A stretch of DNA of 64,000 bases from NCBI RefSeq assembly GCF_001949145.1, contig NW_019091436.1, positions 608,407-672,406 on the forward strand, written 5' to 3'. A program made the translations under genes and the position numbers. Of the stretch, positions 45,901 through 58,006 are shown one piece after another (position 1 is the first letter of the stretch; the number at the start of each line of letters is the position of its first letter). The notes under the pieces are model-generated. The model had not been told where the DNA came from, made no database searches, and worked only from the letters and a program-made list of their open reading frames with translations. The DNA is from Acanthaster planci. Lineage: Eukaryota > Echinodermata > Asteroidea > Valvatida > Acanthasteridae.

Positions 45901-48900
45901 CTATACTCACTGTTCAAGCTTGCTTTCTGCCACAACATGACTTTGTTGCTGAGAACTTCCTATAATTTGTTGCCTGTGGTATCCTGTTTTTCCAGCATCC
46001 GTATTTGTGGCCAGTTCTAGACATTGATTTGCTGGAAGAACAAGACTTGGAAGTGTTGATTCAGAGATACAACAAAAGGGGCTCATTGAAGGACTACATC
46101 TATCATGTAAGATAAATTGCCTGTCTGGATGCTGCCTTCATTTCGGAGAGCAAGTTCTCAACTCTTTAGGAGCACCCTACTGAAGCATGTAGCCAGCATT
46201 TGAAAACAAGGCATCTACAATTGCTTTGAAGGGAAAACCAGGACCTGAAGGTTGCTATGGTTTCATGCTTTGAAATGGACTCGTGTAACAAACAAAGTGT
46301 CTAAATTGGTTCACGGGTCCAAACGATGCCTAGACACCCTCTGTCTAAAGCAATGACCCTACCGATGTTAGTCACGTTACTGTTTATTAATGGCCGGCCG
46401 TATGTTTGCCAGCTTACAACTCAAAACAATTAGGAACATTGATCAGAGTCTAAGATTGGTCATTGCATCTAATCAGTATACAGTATTTGTTATTTAAAAA
46501 AAAGTTCAAGTAGGGGAAAAAAGAAATTTTTTTAATTTTCCAGCACTCACTTGAGGCTCTGAATGTTATTTGATCATTTTGTGGGTATTCTTACTTTTTC
46601 TGGACCCCCTTCCAGGAAAAACCCAATCAAGACTGGGACAACAAGTATGGTATGAAGGGACATGGGCTAGCACTGAAGGAAATCCAGTTATTTGGCAGGC
46701 AAATTCTGGAGGTGAGTACCTCTTGAAGATTCACCATTCCTCCCAATGGCAGTTGGTGAAAGGACTTGGCAAAGCCGATGTTACTACTCCGAATGTCAGT
46801 CACAATGTTTGGTACTGGAATTATCTCTTCAGCTTTGCAAAACTCTTAGTTTGTGGGGGGGTAGGGTTTATTTTCAACCCTTTTTTTTTTCCTAGGCGCT
46901 ACTCTATCTACAAGATGGAGGCTTTCCCCAGCACTGCCACGTACAAGCTGGTAATGTTGTCCTAGAGAGAGGAACATGCAAGTGAGTGCAAACAGTCAGC
47001 TTGGATTTATTTTTTCCCCCTGATTGTTTTTTTTTGGGGGGGGGTTGAAGTGTCCTTTCTTATGTCCTCTCCGAGCCAACTTCGGGGGACAAACAAAGAA
47101 TAGCCCGGCCTAAAAACTGCTGAAGCATAACTCTCAACTGTACTGTACCAAAGAACTGCACTATCTGAGATATGAACACGAATACACATCATTCAAAGTA
47201 GCCTGTAATTAATTATGAGACGAATTCATCTGTAGGCCATTAAACCAGTCTAAAGTGTGGCTAATGTTTTTTTTTTACAGGCGACAGCTAAATTTCCTCT
47301 GGGACCCCGACTTACATGTAGGGAACTTTGGCTCATTAAAGGACTTTGTTTTAGAACCATGCAAGTCGGACATCACAAGTGCTTACTCTAGGGAGATATT
47401 TGTTCCTGTCCAGTGTTGTCTTATCCTATGGACCAGTAGTTGAGCCTTGCCATGTCACATGGCCAAGTCACATGGTCACATCTCTGCAGATTTCTTGGAC
47501 CTTCTGTGTTTTGCACAAAACCAATGGGAACCGTAGGAAATGTGTACTTACTACCCAGTACATAGGACTTGCCACATGTTTGACATAGTGCTTGTGACAA
47601 ATTGTTTTCTGTTGACGCCACCGTCAGCACAAATTGGTCAAACACAGTCCCAACATTGATGATATTTATTTTCACCTCAAAATTGTGCAATAGATTCCGC
47701 TTGTCACTTCTTCTATATAGTTTTTCCAATAGAGATAACTGCTCGTTGTGACATTGTTGTCTTCGTCCTACATCCTCAGATTGTCAGGTTATGAGAACAT
47801 CCTCCTAGGTCACACCTCCAGACTCTATCCAATACTCTCCAAGAAGCTCAAGGATATCCCTGAGGCTTATGATACTCTATCCTTTGGTAAGCCACTCACA
47901 TCAGCAGGACAGGAAATATTTTAGGTGTAGAAATCTTGATTTCAGTTCTGCCTTTTGTTTCACTGTGCTATGAATGGACGGTATACTTTTCTCCATTTTA
48001 ATACCTTGGTTCATTGCATGATGAACCCCAACTGACCCCATCTTACCTCTACCAAACCTGTCAAGCATACCCCTATGCCCTCTCATTGTTACACCCCCTC
48101 TACCCCACCCTCCATAAACCAACTGCACCCCTACCCCATCTCACCACCTTATTACATCCTACCCACCCCATAGCAAAAAAAAAAAGAAAAAAATATTCAT
48201 TGTAAAAGCAACATGGAACATGAGAACAAAAGCGATTGGAAAAATGACTGCTCCTCTCAAAACAACCTGAGTCCAAAGTCGATATTTCACTGATAACAAC
48301 TTGACCAGAAGAAAGCTTTTCATCTCTGTGAAAGAAGATGACATTACCTAATTGTTTTCCTTATTCCAAGGTCATTTGGTGTATGAGATGGGTTCTGGAA
48401 CAGCTTTAGACGATACTGTCGCCATGCCAGACAGGTCTGACTTCAAGAAGTTGAAACACCAGCAAGTTGTTGAGGTAAGATGTAGGGTTAACCTCAAAGA
48501 AGAAACCTATGAGGAAGGACGGCCACTTCATATCAGATCATTGCACTCAGTTCTGTTTAACCAATTGCACTTCTGTCAAAGAAAAAGTAATGACACTGTA
48601 AGGTGTTCCAAATATTTCACTCTTATGATCAACATTATGCTCTGTGTTGACCTTACAATCTCATACATGAAGTAATTACATATTCATAATTTGTCATATG
48701 GGTGATAGGGCATGACTGTTGGGTTTGTGTAATGTTACTGACTCAAGTGGTATGTGAACTCTTGTATTTGTAGATTCTTGAGTTTATATTTGATGCTAAC
48801 AGAGACTACCCAAGCTTGAGAGAGGTAATTATGTAACATCAGGACTTCCTCAGAGGCATAAACAGAGTCACAGTACTGACATGTCTTATTTTCCAATTTT

Positions 48901-50715
48901 CTTCTTTTAATTCTGTGGGTTTTGATTCCAAAACCAGCCCAAAGGCTTTTAAGCTATTATCTCAAAAATGACGCCAATAAGCACTTGAAGAATGCAGATT
49001 CCACAGCTTTCACGGTCGGTAACTACCAAAGCTTACTGCAGACCAAATCTGCACTGTGGATCACTGTGAAGTGGGGGGAGACAAATCAAAATGACCCACG
49101 TCAGCTTGGTTTCCGAATGATGGATCGAAAATGACCACTCAGGATCACACATCAGTTGACTCCAAACCTCCTTCAGCTGGGGGACAGACCACCTTTTGAT
49201 TCATTGGGGTTTTCAGCTTTTAGTGGGAATATCATTTCAGGTTTGAATATTTGATCGAACGGAATTTTCAAATATCCAATTCTAGAAACTGTCAATGTTT
49301 ATAGACATACTCATTGTGTGTTCTTATTTCAAAACCTTTATTTGTCTATTTGAGTTAAATATGATATAGCTGGAAACTGCAAGGCATTTTAAAAGAAAAT
49401 GTTCTGTTTAACAGAACCACGATGACCACTTGGTTTCATTCTGTCGTGAGCACTCTATTGAAAACACTTTGTATCTTTTTCTTTCCTGCAGATTGTGGAG
49501 CATGATTTTTTCCAAAACGTCAGACTGAAGGCACTAGAGAAGAATCCACCTGCTGAGGTACGAATCAACTCAGAAGCCAATTGGAGCTTACTTTTCCTAC
49601 CAACTTCCTTCGTATCAAACTTGTGAAGGCCAAATGTTTGTCTTCAGCTAATAAACACTACCACTGGGAATGATTCTGTGGCACTCTGTCTGCATTTAGC
49701 CTTTTGAATTATTATAGAGATTTCAAAAGACTCAGAAGATAAGACTTAATAAAAATATTCTAAAACTCAGCTTTTAAGGTGGAATTTTTCAATACAAAGG
49801 ACTTACCGGAAAGGTATCTTAAGAATTCTTTATTTGGATCATTTGTACAAGGAAAGATATTTTGTTGTAAACAAATAGACCAAAAATCAGTCAGTAATTA
49901 CAAGTACATTTGCTGACATCATTTTTCCTTAGTGGATACCCCTGTTCATTCACCCCTTGTACCCACATCTTAAGGTTTTTTATCACTCTAATTTGAACAG
50001 ATTCGACTAACATCTGCCATGAGAAATCTGCTGAAGACAGTCAAGAAAGGACGCATCCTGAAGACGCCAACAATCAGACGAAGCACTCCAACCAGACACA
50101 CAAGGTGAGACAGAAAGAAAACACCCTATCTACTACCCACAGGTCTTGCCTTCCAAACACATCAGTACTTTTTGAAAGGTTTCAAAACTTTCGCTTGGGT
50201 GAAAATGATTTTATTTGCTTATAAACCATAAGTTGTTGACGTTTGAAGTTGTTGTCAGGGTGTGGAATTTAAAGTCATTTTTTCACATTTCATTGTATTA
50301 AAACTGAGTATGTCTGGCAAAAGTGGTGTGAGATGTTCAAGTCCCATTTTGTCCGTGTCACTGGTACTTCAGGTCAAAGCGTAAATCTTCCGAAACATCC
50401 CTGAAGAGCAACGAAGCGGAAACAGTGCTGTCTGGGGAACTGGTCAATAACGGTTCTCTGCCCTCGGCATCTGATGGTTATACATCTGCCCAAGTTCCCC
50501 CCACCCCAGCCACCATACCCCCACCCCCAGCCACCATGCCTCCGCCCCCAGCCACCATGCCTCCGCCCCCTCCTCTTCCGCCACCCTCTGTTGCAGTCAT
50601 CACTCCCAGAGCCCAGTCAGATCTGCCCACCATATCTGAGGAGAGGAGTGCTCTTTTGAGCGATATCCGCAAGGGTTTAACCCTGAGACGGACAGCATTG
50701 AGTGAACGTGTGTAA
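39904..50715 (+). CDS. Membrane-anchored PXK/Slob-type pseudokinase with WH2-like C-terminus
   Basis: Fourteen exons (39904-39933, 42156-42229, 43500-43597, 44180-44260, 44866-45017, 45996-46106, 46616-46711, 46896-46981, 47780-47886, 48371-48474, 48774-48824, 49492-49557, 50001-50104, 50373-50715) join in phase to exactly 500 codons plus stop. MANFWEENYW is followed by a transmembrane helix (about 11-35), a basic juxtamembrane stretch, and a kinase-like domain (about 90-350) resembling PXK: RGSLKDYIYH, IQLFGRQILE, FGHLVYEMGSGTALDD. The HRD site reads HVQAGNVV and the DFG site reads SGYEN, so catalytic residues are lost. A basic linker, a proline-rich block and RSALLSDIRKGLTLRRT (a WH2-like actin-binding helix) close the protein, as in PXK. 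PXK has an N-terminal PX domain; here a membrane anchor replaces it. PXK and fly Slob act on membrane traffic, pumps and channels; a similar scaffold role is inference. AATAAA lies at 50922. Confidence 0.9.
43680..43755 (-). repeat. Degenerate tRNA-derived SINE fragment
   Basis: On the minus strand, ATAGAGCACCAGTATGGTGTT, GCAGG and GGTTTAAACCCC follow the same order as in the better preserved tRNA-like unit at 57481-57555 (ATAGAGCAC, ACGGTGTT, GCAGG, GGTTCAAATCCC). The A box is lost. It lies in intron 3 of the PXK-like gene. Confidence 0.45.
48030..48175 (+). repeat. C/T-rich low-complexity tract
   Basis: About 145 bp dominated by CCCC, CTCT and CCAC words with very few G, followed by an A-run. 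It lies in intron 9 of the PXK-like gene and has no coding meaning. Confidence 0.6.
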
Positions 50716-50921
50716 GAGGAGCTGATGTCTTGTAAGATCTGTCTTTTCAGCAACCAGGAAGGATATGTTTTCACATGCCAGCAGTTCCGTCAGATAAGTG
50801 ATGTAGCAGTTCTTGCTTTCTTGATACTTCTTGAAGAATAATGTACCTGTGAGACATAAGTCAAATCAAAACAATGGAATACAGATATGCTATAAATAGG
50901 CTATTATTGTTGCCATGAAAC

Positions 50922-50927
50922 AATAAA
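50922..50927 (+). terminator. Polyadenylation signal AATAAA (PXK-like gene)
   Basis: This canonical hexamer lies 207 bp after the stop codon and is followed by TG-rich sequence (ATTGTTCATGTCTTGTC) typical of a downstream element. Confidence 0.6.
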
Positions 50928-53900
50928 AATCTATTTTGAGAGCTGATTGTTCATGTCTTGTCTAAGCCCACATGCTGCATTCAACTTAGGATTCTGCTGA
51001 AGGTACATGTAAGAGACAGATAATTGAAAAGACAGAGGTTCCATAGTAGCGGTTAGAGCTTCAGACCTGCTTGTCTTTGCTAAAAACCAGTCATTAGAAT
51101 CCTGAGTGTCAAAGTGCTTTAGCATCACAAATCTATTAATTTGGGGGAGTTGGCTTCAAAGTAATGACAGTTTTTCTGCTTATTTTTAAATCTTGGTTTT
51201 AGAAGAGCCAAACAAGAACTGTTCTGAAGAGACTATATTTGCAAATATTGAAGAGTACAATGCAAACAGTGTCACAGCTGCCAGTTCTTAACACAGGTGT
51301 CTTGTTCTCCACTTGAACGGTGGGAACACGACCCCAGAACACTGAGTCTCGGAGCAGGATCACACACTACCTCCTCGTTGGAGTTTTACATGAACACACA
51401 GAAAAACTCATGAGATTTCGGAGGGCTGCAAAAAAGCGAGATGGCTTATAAAGCCGGAGATTTTGCAGTTTTGCAATAATTAACATTAATAATTTTCCAT
51501 AGAAATAAAAATTTCTTCTTTAAATAGAAAAGAATTCAGACCAGATATCCAAATATTACACCTCCAAGAACGTAGCTAGGCCTATGTGGACGTCTCCACT
51601 GTTGCATGATGCTTGCCAGTAACTACCAGCGATAGCTGGTTGTTCGTTCCTGGCGTTCGAGCAACAGACCCACGAAGAACAAATTGAGCTGTTCATGAAC
51701 ATACGAGAACAAGCTGCCCAAACTCGGCCAGTGAGTTTATGCATGCTGCTGGCCCTCATTCACACTGTTTGATGAAAATATGATTTACATGTAGCACTTT
51801 CAGGGTCTCTCATCTTGCATTAAGTTAGACATTGTGTCCAATCTGTGTTGGGAGTATCTTCTTCATCGTGGCCATTCTGAGCTTGGCGTTGTTGACAATT
51901 TTTTGGAGGGGGAAAGGAGAACAAGCCAGTTGAGTGGTTTCTTCAGGCACAATTTCTTGAAGTGGACCATGCATTACTCAACATAAAAGGGCAAAATGGG
52001 CTATGACAAGGTTTGGCCTCAGCTTAGTTGATTGGACAGACTACCTGAAAATGCAGAACACACGCAATATGAAGTCATTGTCATTACCAGAACCAATAGT
52101 TCAGCAAAGTAATGAAAAGATTTGTCTTTTGGCATGTCAAATATAAAAATGCATTTTGTAATGAATAATTGAACCTGATCATAAAAGTTGTATTTTGAGA
52201 AATACTGTCTATGCAGTTAATGTATCGTTGATGTATTCTATGAAATATCAATAAACAAAGTTCCATTATGGATGGCTAATTAAAATTTTGACCTTACCAA
52301 GCAATCCACAATGCTAAGTTATGTAGTATAAATACATTTATTTTATATAACAAGTAATTTTTATAAAGTAATTTAAAACCAATTCTCTGCCAAGTTGTCT
52401 AATTTATTAAATTGAGTTATTCTTTTGGTGTATTCTATGCAATTTTGCTGAAACAAGGTTTAGTTACGGATAGCTAATAATAAGTGTGACTGTAATACAA
52501 AGCAATTTACAATGCCAAGTCATGTAACATAGATATTTTAAATTATCAGATAATTTTTTCAACCAGTGCTTTGCTAACGTTTTCAATTTTATACGTCAAA
52601 GCAAATTCCAGCTGACTAGAAACAAATTAAGAAATGAAATTTCTGATTAACAGAGTTGCAGACTATCTCTGCATGAAATTTTAAATCAGATTTTTTTAAG
52701 CGTTCATCATCAATTCTAAGCCCTGCGTTTGTGGCAAACTTGAGACAACATTGACATGGGGATAGCAATTTTTTTGAAGTAGGTTTTTGTCTGAAATGAT
52801 CTGGATTTGCCCTATATCAGATAGGTTTTTTGAGACTTAACCATCCTTCGATGGTGGTACAAAAGTGAATGCAGACATCCAGGAACTTAATAAATCAACC
52901 TAAAGCCTCTTTTAATATTCTGTTTGGATTGAACGGGTTTTCAAGCAGTACTGAGCGGTAACAAAAGAACTGGCGCATAGTTGCGTTAGGCATCACTTGT
53001 CCTTTTCATCACCGACTGACCTAAGTCTGACCCGCTCATGCAGTCATAACACCGGTGTAATGGCAAAACCCGCTTCCATAAAAGTATTTGTGAAATTGTA
53101 AGACTTCTGTAGCTGTTATCTTCTCGGGGTCATAGCTGGCCGTTCTGCTTTTCTGTGGTTTAATGGAACTTGAACAAGGTCGGTTGAAGAGCTTTTTCCA
53201 TGCTTGACGAATAATGGCAAGGCTTAGAACGGTTACGTCACAGATATTTTAAATCTTTCAATGTACAAGATTTTTAAAATGTGTAACAATTCACTGAACG
53301 ACGCGGTCATCATTCTGGTTTTGTAAAACCCTGGATCGACCCTGGATCGTTATAGCTTTTTTCTGCCCCGGACGGAATTTAAATCCGGGCTATAGAAAGT
53401 GGGGAAAAATCATTGTACATGGCGACTTTTACGTAAAGGAGAAGATATAAAGCAGCAATGAAATTGGCGACCTTTTCTTATTAGAATGACCCCTCCAATT
53501 ATTTTGACTATGTTGAATGGGCTTTTCGGTTTTTAGGGAGACTTTTAGTTATCGTTGTGTCGCACAACCGAGGGTATCTTTCTGTCACCGGGCAGTGTGA
53601 CAGTGGGGGGGGGGACTATTTCAACCCTGTTGGAACTCTTGCCCCCTCTGCTTCCGTTCCCTCTGCTCCCGCCCTCCCCCCATCTAGAACAGTCCATCTA
53701 CACCACCAACGTGGTATTGATTTTATGTAAACTGGTTCAATTGGCACCATTATTTTAATCAAAATTGCATCTAGTTTTCAAGGTCCATACTTCACCCCCA
53801 GTCGGCAATAATAGACCCTGCTTATTTACTACCGTCACGGTTGAGGTAATTCGGCCTCGGCCAGCCATCTCGGGTGTGTCCCCAAGCCGAGTCACTGCGC

Positions 53901-55041
53901 CATACACCAGCTTTTGAGGAAACGAAGAGCACGTCTACTTTTTTGAACAAGCAGGAACTCAAGAAAAGTAAGTTGGTTATCACACTGAGTAAATTACAAT
54001 AAGTGGTTTGTGTTCAGCTTAATATCCCATGTGCAACTACATGTACGAGTGGCGTGTTAATGGTTGATCTGCGTAATGCCGCTATGTAGCCGCCTGAAAA
54101 CTTCACAACCCACGTCATGGTGTTCTCCGTCTTACGGAGGATGACCCTTTCAAAAAAAAGGATATAAAAAGAAAAGCAATGTATTTCGTTTTAAAAACCC
54201 AAGAGCAGCAAACTGAAGGTTGTTCCAAGCATCTTTATAATTCTGAACACAACTGGATTTTTTGGTGTTCTTTACCAATTCTGTTGGGGTATTGAAGAAA
54301 AAATCTTCCCATCTAATCATATAAAATCATAAATCAGAAAAATTATGCCCCTGCGGCTTCACCGGCGACGCACCATGAACCATAGATATAAAGCCTGTAA
54401 AGGTTTGAATGCCTAAACCTGTTTGTGTTCAGGGCCCAGTGGATTCCACTGAGTGGGTCACCCAGCTATAAGAGCTAGAGGAAAGCAAGTATAGATTTCA
54501 TATTTGTTTCAATAATAAACAAGAGGTGACTGACCAACATTAATTCGATGACGTCACGGGTATGATGCACGAACCTATAACTGGAGCTAAATAACATGTG
54601 TTGAATGAGCTGAACGTGATCTGTTGTGTAGTTCGTTACTGATATTAGCCTGTTAAGAATGCTCCTTAAAGCAGCGGGGGCGGAATCCGCCCTTTCACCT
54701 TTTCCGATATTGCCGCATCGCTGCAGTGTATTTTTTCACAAGCTGGGCCTTTTGTATTTTTTTATTAAGTAACTTTTTGCAATTGTTATTACTCGAATTT
54801 TGTGAAAATCGAATGTACTGTTCTCGCGCAGTATCCACTTTCCCGCTTAACATGATCAGGGGAATAAAAAAAAAAACCAGGCACGGGATGGTGGGGGGGG
54901 GAAGCTGCCCACGGCTGTGAGCTTATTTTGAAAATGTCGTGCACATCGCTTTTCACCATGTAGTATCACGTGTACGGATTGATCTCCAAATCCAGTCGCT
55001 CATCGAAAGGGCAGCTTTTGTGGGAAAAAGGGACACGAAAA

Positions 55042-55212
55042 GCCGGCTTGTACTTCAAGAGAATCGCGAAAGCGAAATGAATTTGGCGTCACGAAATAGT
55101 TGCAGCAAAACTTCCCTGAGTTGAAATGGGTTCAACGTTTTTGCAACGCAAATTTTGATCTGACGTCACAAAGTTGCGTTCGTTTTCGCTTTCGTATGAA
55201 GTACGAACCGGC
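55042..55212. mobile_element. Foldback element, related to the one at 31181-31303
   Basis: The left arm GCCGGCTTGTACTTCAAG...CGAAAGCGA and the right arm TCGCTTTCG...GAAGTACGAACCGGC are imperfect reverse complements. Internal GGCGTCA and GACGTCA blocks also face each other. It is about 171 bp and non-coding. Confidence 0.6.
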
Positions 55213-55879
55213 CATAGCAATGCAGTAACCGATTCAAAGCTGTCCCAATTCACTGCTGTAGAGAAGCGATGTTGGACTTTCCACAACATTTGTTGTGCAT
55301 ACAGCATGTATGAAAATGTCCTGGATACGCGGACGCATCATTATGTATTACAGCCATGATTGTATGGATCGGACACCAACCTCACACGACCACTGCAAGG
55401 GCAGGTTTTGTGAAAAATGACACCATTAACCAAAAGGCGTAACTATTCAAAGCCGGGTCGCTTCACTTGACATGTAAATCTTATTGTTGGCCTTAACACG
55501 GAATTTTGTTGTGCAGTTTAGTTTGGAAAACCTAATGGAGGACTGTAACTCTCGTTGCCGTGGAAGGTCAAGTATTTGTGACAAGGCACGCTGACATGCT
55601 GATTCAAAACTGCTATGATTCGCCTGAAAGTAAAAATGGGTAAACATTGTCGTTGGCCTTACCAAGCACATACTTTCTATTAGATAGTATCCCGCAAAAT
55701 TTACCTATATAGTGTAATGTGAAAGCAATTTTTCAGTGATGTTTGATTTGGGGGTCTTATAGAGCAAGGAAACAGACGGTTTGTTAGATCATTGAATAAA
55801 AATAAACATTCTACGCTGCTGCCTTCGATAATGCATCAGTTTCACGTCTGCTGCGCTGCTAACTGAATCAGCCAGCAGG

Positions 55880-56090
55880 TATAAAGTACCGAAGTGTGAC
55901 GTCACTGTGAACCAGAAAGTGCAGTGCACGCGAACCGAGTACGCTCTACCAAAGTGACTACGTCACGCGCACTTTTAGTGTGTAAAGGCATGAGCGCGTG
56001 AACCAGCGCGTGAACCAACGCGCGCGCGTACTCCGTTTGTTTGCACTGCACTTTCTGGTTCACAGTGACGTCACACTTCGGTACTCTATA
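55880..56090. mobile_element. MITE with perfect 44-bp terminal inverted repeats
   Basis: Positions 55885-55928 and 56042-56085 are exact reverse complements, starting AGTACCGAAGTGTGACGTCA. Just outside, TATAA and CTATA extend the symmetry with one mismatch. The 113-bp interior is GC- and CpG-rich, with repeated GCGCGTGAACCA words. There is no coding capacity. Perfect arms suggest recent mobility. It ends about 180 bp before the small secreted peptide gene, so it could affect its promoter. Confidence 0.75.
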
Positions 56091-56272
56091 AATGCTGTGC
56101 ATAAGCTTCAGGCGATGAGGCTGTAGGAACTGAATGAAATAACCCTTATTTTATTCATGCAGAATATTTGCAAAGTCTTTCTGGAAAAGTCTAACCTTTA
56201 AAATAAAACGTATGAAAGGTTCGAAATTTCCGAATCGTGGTTGTTTTCTTTTAAAAACACAGTTCTTTAAAG

Positions 56273-58006
56273 ATGAAGACTTACATCTGCATCTTCATTC
56301 TGATCATCTGCATCGGTTTGGTTTGTGCCAGTGACAGCAAGGATGGTATGGAAATTACCGTGCATATTGTATTTATATTAACAACGTTATCTGTAGGCGA
56401 GGTGATGGTATAGAACAGTCGGCGGCTGACTTTTCAGTACAAAGTTGCGACTGAGCTAGATGGTCGACAAGAAATTAAAAGGTGTCTATCCACACGTACG
56501 ATTTCAGTGCGCCTCATGGTCTTGCGCAAGTTGCAGTGAGGATTCATTGAAATGTGTGGTAAACCGACTCGATGAGTGAATAGATACACACTGGAAGGCC
56601 GTCATTAGTGAATAGTCAGTGCTAAGAAATTATAATTTGAAGCAATAGGCCGAATTCAACTTCTCAGACGTGTTTCTAGCAGGCAGGAGTCAACTGCGGT
56701 CGACCTGTGCGCAGTTACGTTGCGCACAGGAGAATGTTGGCCTGAGCGTTACCGATACATTAGGAAATGGTTCTGTCGAAACATGAAAGAATCGCGGGCT
56801 GTCTAGCCCCAGCCCCCCCAAACAAAAAAACACACAAAAAATATACGATTGAAAAAAAAATTAAGCCTTGAAAATTTTGGATTCGCAGTAGTGAAAGTTA
56901 AAGATGACGTCACGTGCCAAGGGTCTGGCCCACCTAAGGGCAGCTCTACATACAGCAACTTTCAGACTCTGTCTTCTAAATTTTCCATCATCGCTAACTT
57001 CTGACTTGAATCATCTCTCCCCAGTGGAAATCGGTGGAAAGCAAAGACGTTAGTTCAGAAGGAAGAAAAACAAATCCCATCCTGCCTCTATAGTCAGAAT
57101 CCGACTTGGTGACATCTTCCCGTCCCATTACCCGCCGGTCTTGGAATTTTACCTTTTTTCTCTTAAATTAATGCATTTCACTGATGACAAGGAACATCAT
57201 ATAACTTTTTTTCTTTTTTTGTGAAATTTACAGAAAGCCTCCAAGAGTTGTTGTATGAGCTGCGTAACAAGTTGGCACGGGAAGAGCGGAGAGGTGTGTA
57301 AGATGCCCTTGCTTTCTACCAGTGTTGTATCCGAGACCTTGATGTCCGAGACCCGCAGAAAAAGGTCTAGAGACGGTCTCGAGACCTACAACACTGTTTT
57401 CTACCAGACTTTGTTGATATCTAAGCACAAAATTAACTTCTCTTATAAACGTAAATAATTATAAAGATGAACAAAGAAATTGACTGGAGCGGGATTTGAA
57501 CCTGCGACCTCTGGAACACCGTATCAGTGCTCTATGCCAACTGAGCTATCCAGCCCTATTTTGGTGGTTCTTCCCATTTGTCAATATCTCTGTTTGAGGG
57601 CGCTAGCCAAAAGCCATTAAACCTAGAACACCAGGTAGCCAGGGATAATATGCCAATAACATGATACAATCTGGGAAGTGGTGAATAGGGATCACTCAAA
57701 GAGGATACGGCTTTCTGAACATATTACATGTATTATGAAAGAAAAATAAATAACTTACAAACAGGGACTTATTTAATTTGAGTCAAGGTGAACCCTCTGA
57801 ATGGGTAATGGTAATTCTTCAATTTGTAAATCCTGCACAAATATAACAAATAATTTAACATGAAATGGCATAATATAAACATGAAAAATAATTTGTTACT
57901 TTTCCTTTTTCTCTCAGAGAAAGCATGTGGTCTTACAACATGCCCTGATGACGTGGAGTGTGTAGATGGAGACTTTGGTCCCTATTGTGACTGGCCACGG
58001 AAGTGA
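56273..58006 (+). CDS. Small secreted cysteine-rich peptide, family unknown
   Basis: Three exons (56273-56345, 57234-57293, 57918-58006), all joined after the first codon base, give a 73-residue precursor. Residues 1-19 are a clear signal peptide (MKTYICIFILIICIGLVCA). Residues 25-44 form a charged, probably helical segment (ESLQELLYELRNKLAREERR) ending in Arg-Arg, a possible convertase site. The last 29 residues hold all the mature cysteines, spaced C-x4-C-x5-C-x8-C (48, 53, 59, 68), in CGLTTCPDDVECV and GPYCDWPRK. Signal, helical spacer, dibasic site and cysteine-rich end on separate same-phase exons is the layout of a secreted peptide precursor. I do not recognise the family; a peptide hormone, an antimicrobial or another secreted effector are all possible. 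AATAAA lies at 58101. A short ORF track would miss this gene. Confidence 0.75.
57320..57396. mobile_element. hAT-like MITE (CAGTGTTGTA family) in small-peptide intron 2
   Basis: The ends are CAGTGTTGTA and TACAACACTG, exact inverted repeats over 10 bp, with GAGACC/GGTCTC pairing inside. The flanking 8 bp are CTTTCTAC (left) and TTTTCTAC (right), 7 of 8 alike, which fits an 8-bp hAT target-site duplication. It is 77 bp. Confidence 0.75.
57481..57555 (-). repeat. tRNA-like unit, probably the head of a tRNA-derived SINE or a tRNA pseudogene
   Basis: On the minus strand the 75-nt unit has a full 7-bp acceptor stem (GGCTGGA with TCCAGTC, one G-U pair), a perfect A box (TAGCTCAGTTGG) and a perfect B box (GGTTCAAATCC). 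The anticodon stem has two mismatches, and position 33 is C instead of the universal U, so it is unlikely to be a working tRNA. A decayed relative at 43680-43755 supports a dispersed SINE. It lies in intron 2 of the small peptide gene. Confidence 0.65.

Larger units (their letters stand above)
50716..56272. other. Intergenic region with foldback elements
   Basis: This 5.6-kb stretch holds the 3' UTR of the PXK-like gene (AATAAA at 50922-50927), a foldback element at 55042-55212 and a MITE with perfect terminal repeats at 55880-56090. No gene was recognised; the frames here have no family resemblance. Confidence 0.5.

Noticed and set aside
50478-50774. 98-codon Gly-rich minus-strand frame
   Set aside because: It is the antisense of the proline-rich repeat in the last PXK-like exon.
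57481-57555. Functional tRNA gene
   Set aside because: Two mismatches in the anticodon stem and C at position 33; a decayed relative nearby points to a SINE.
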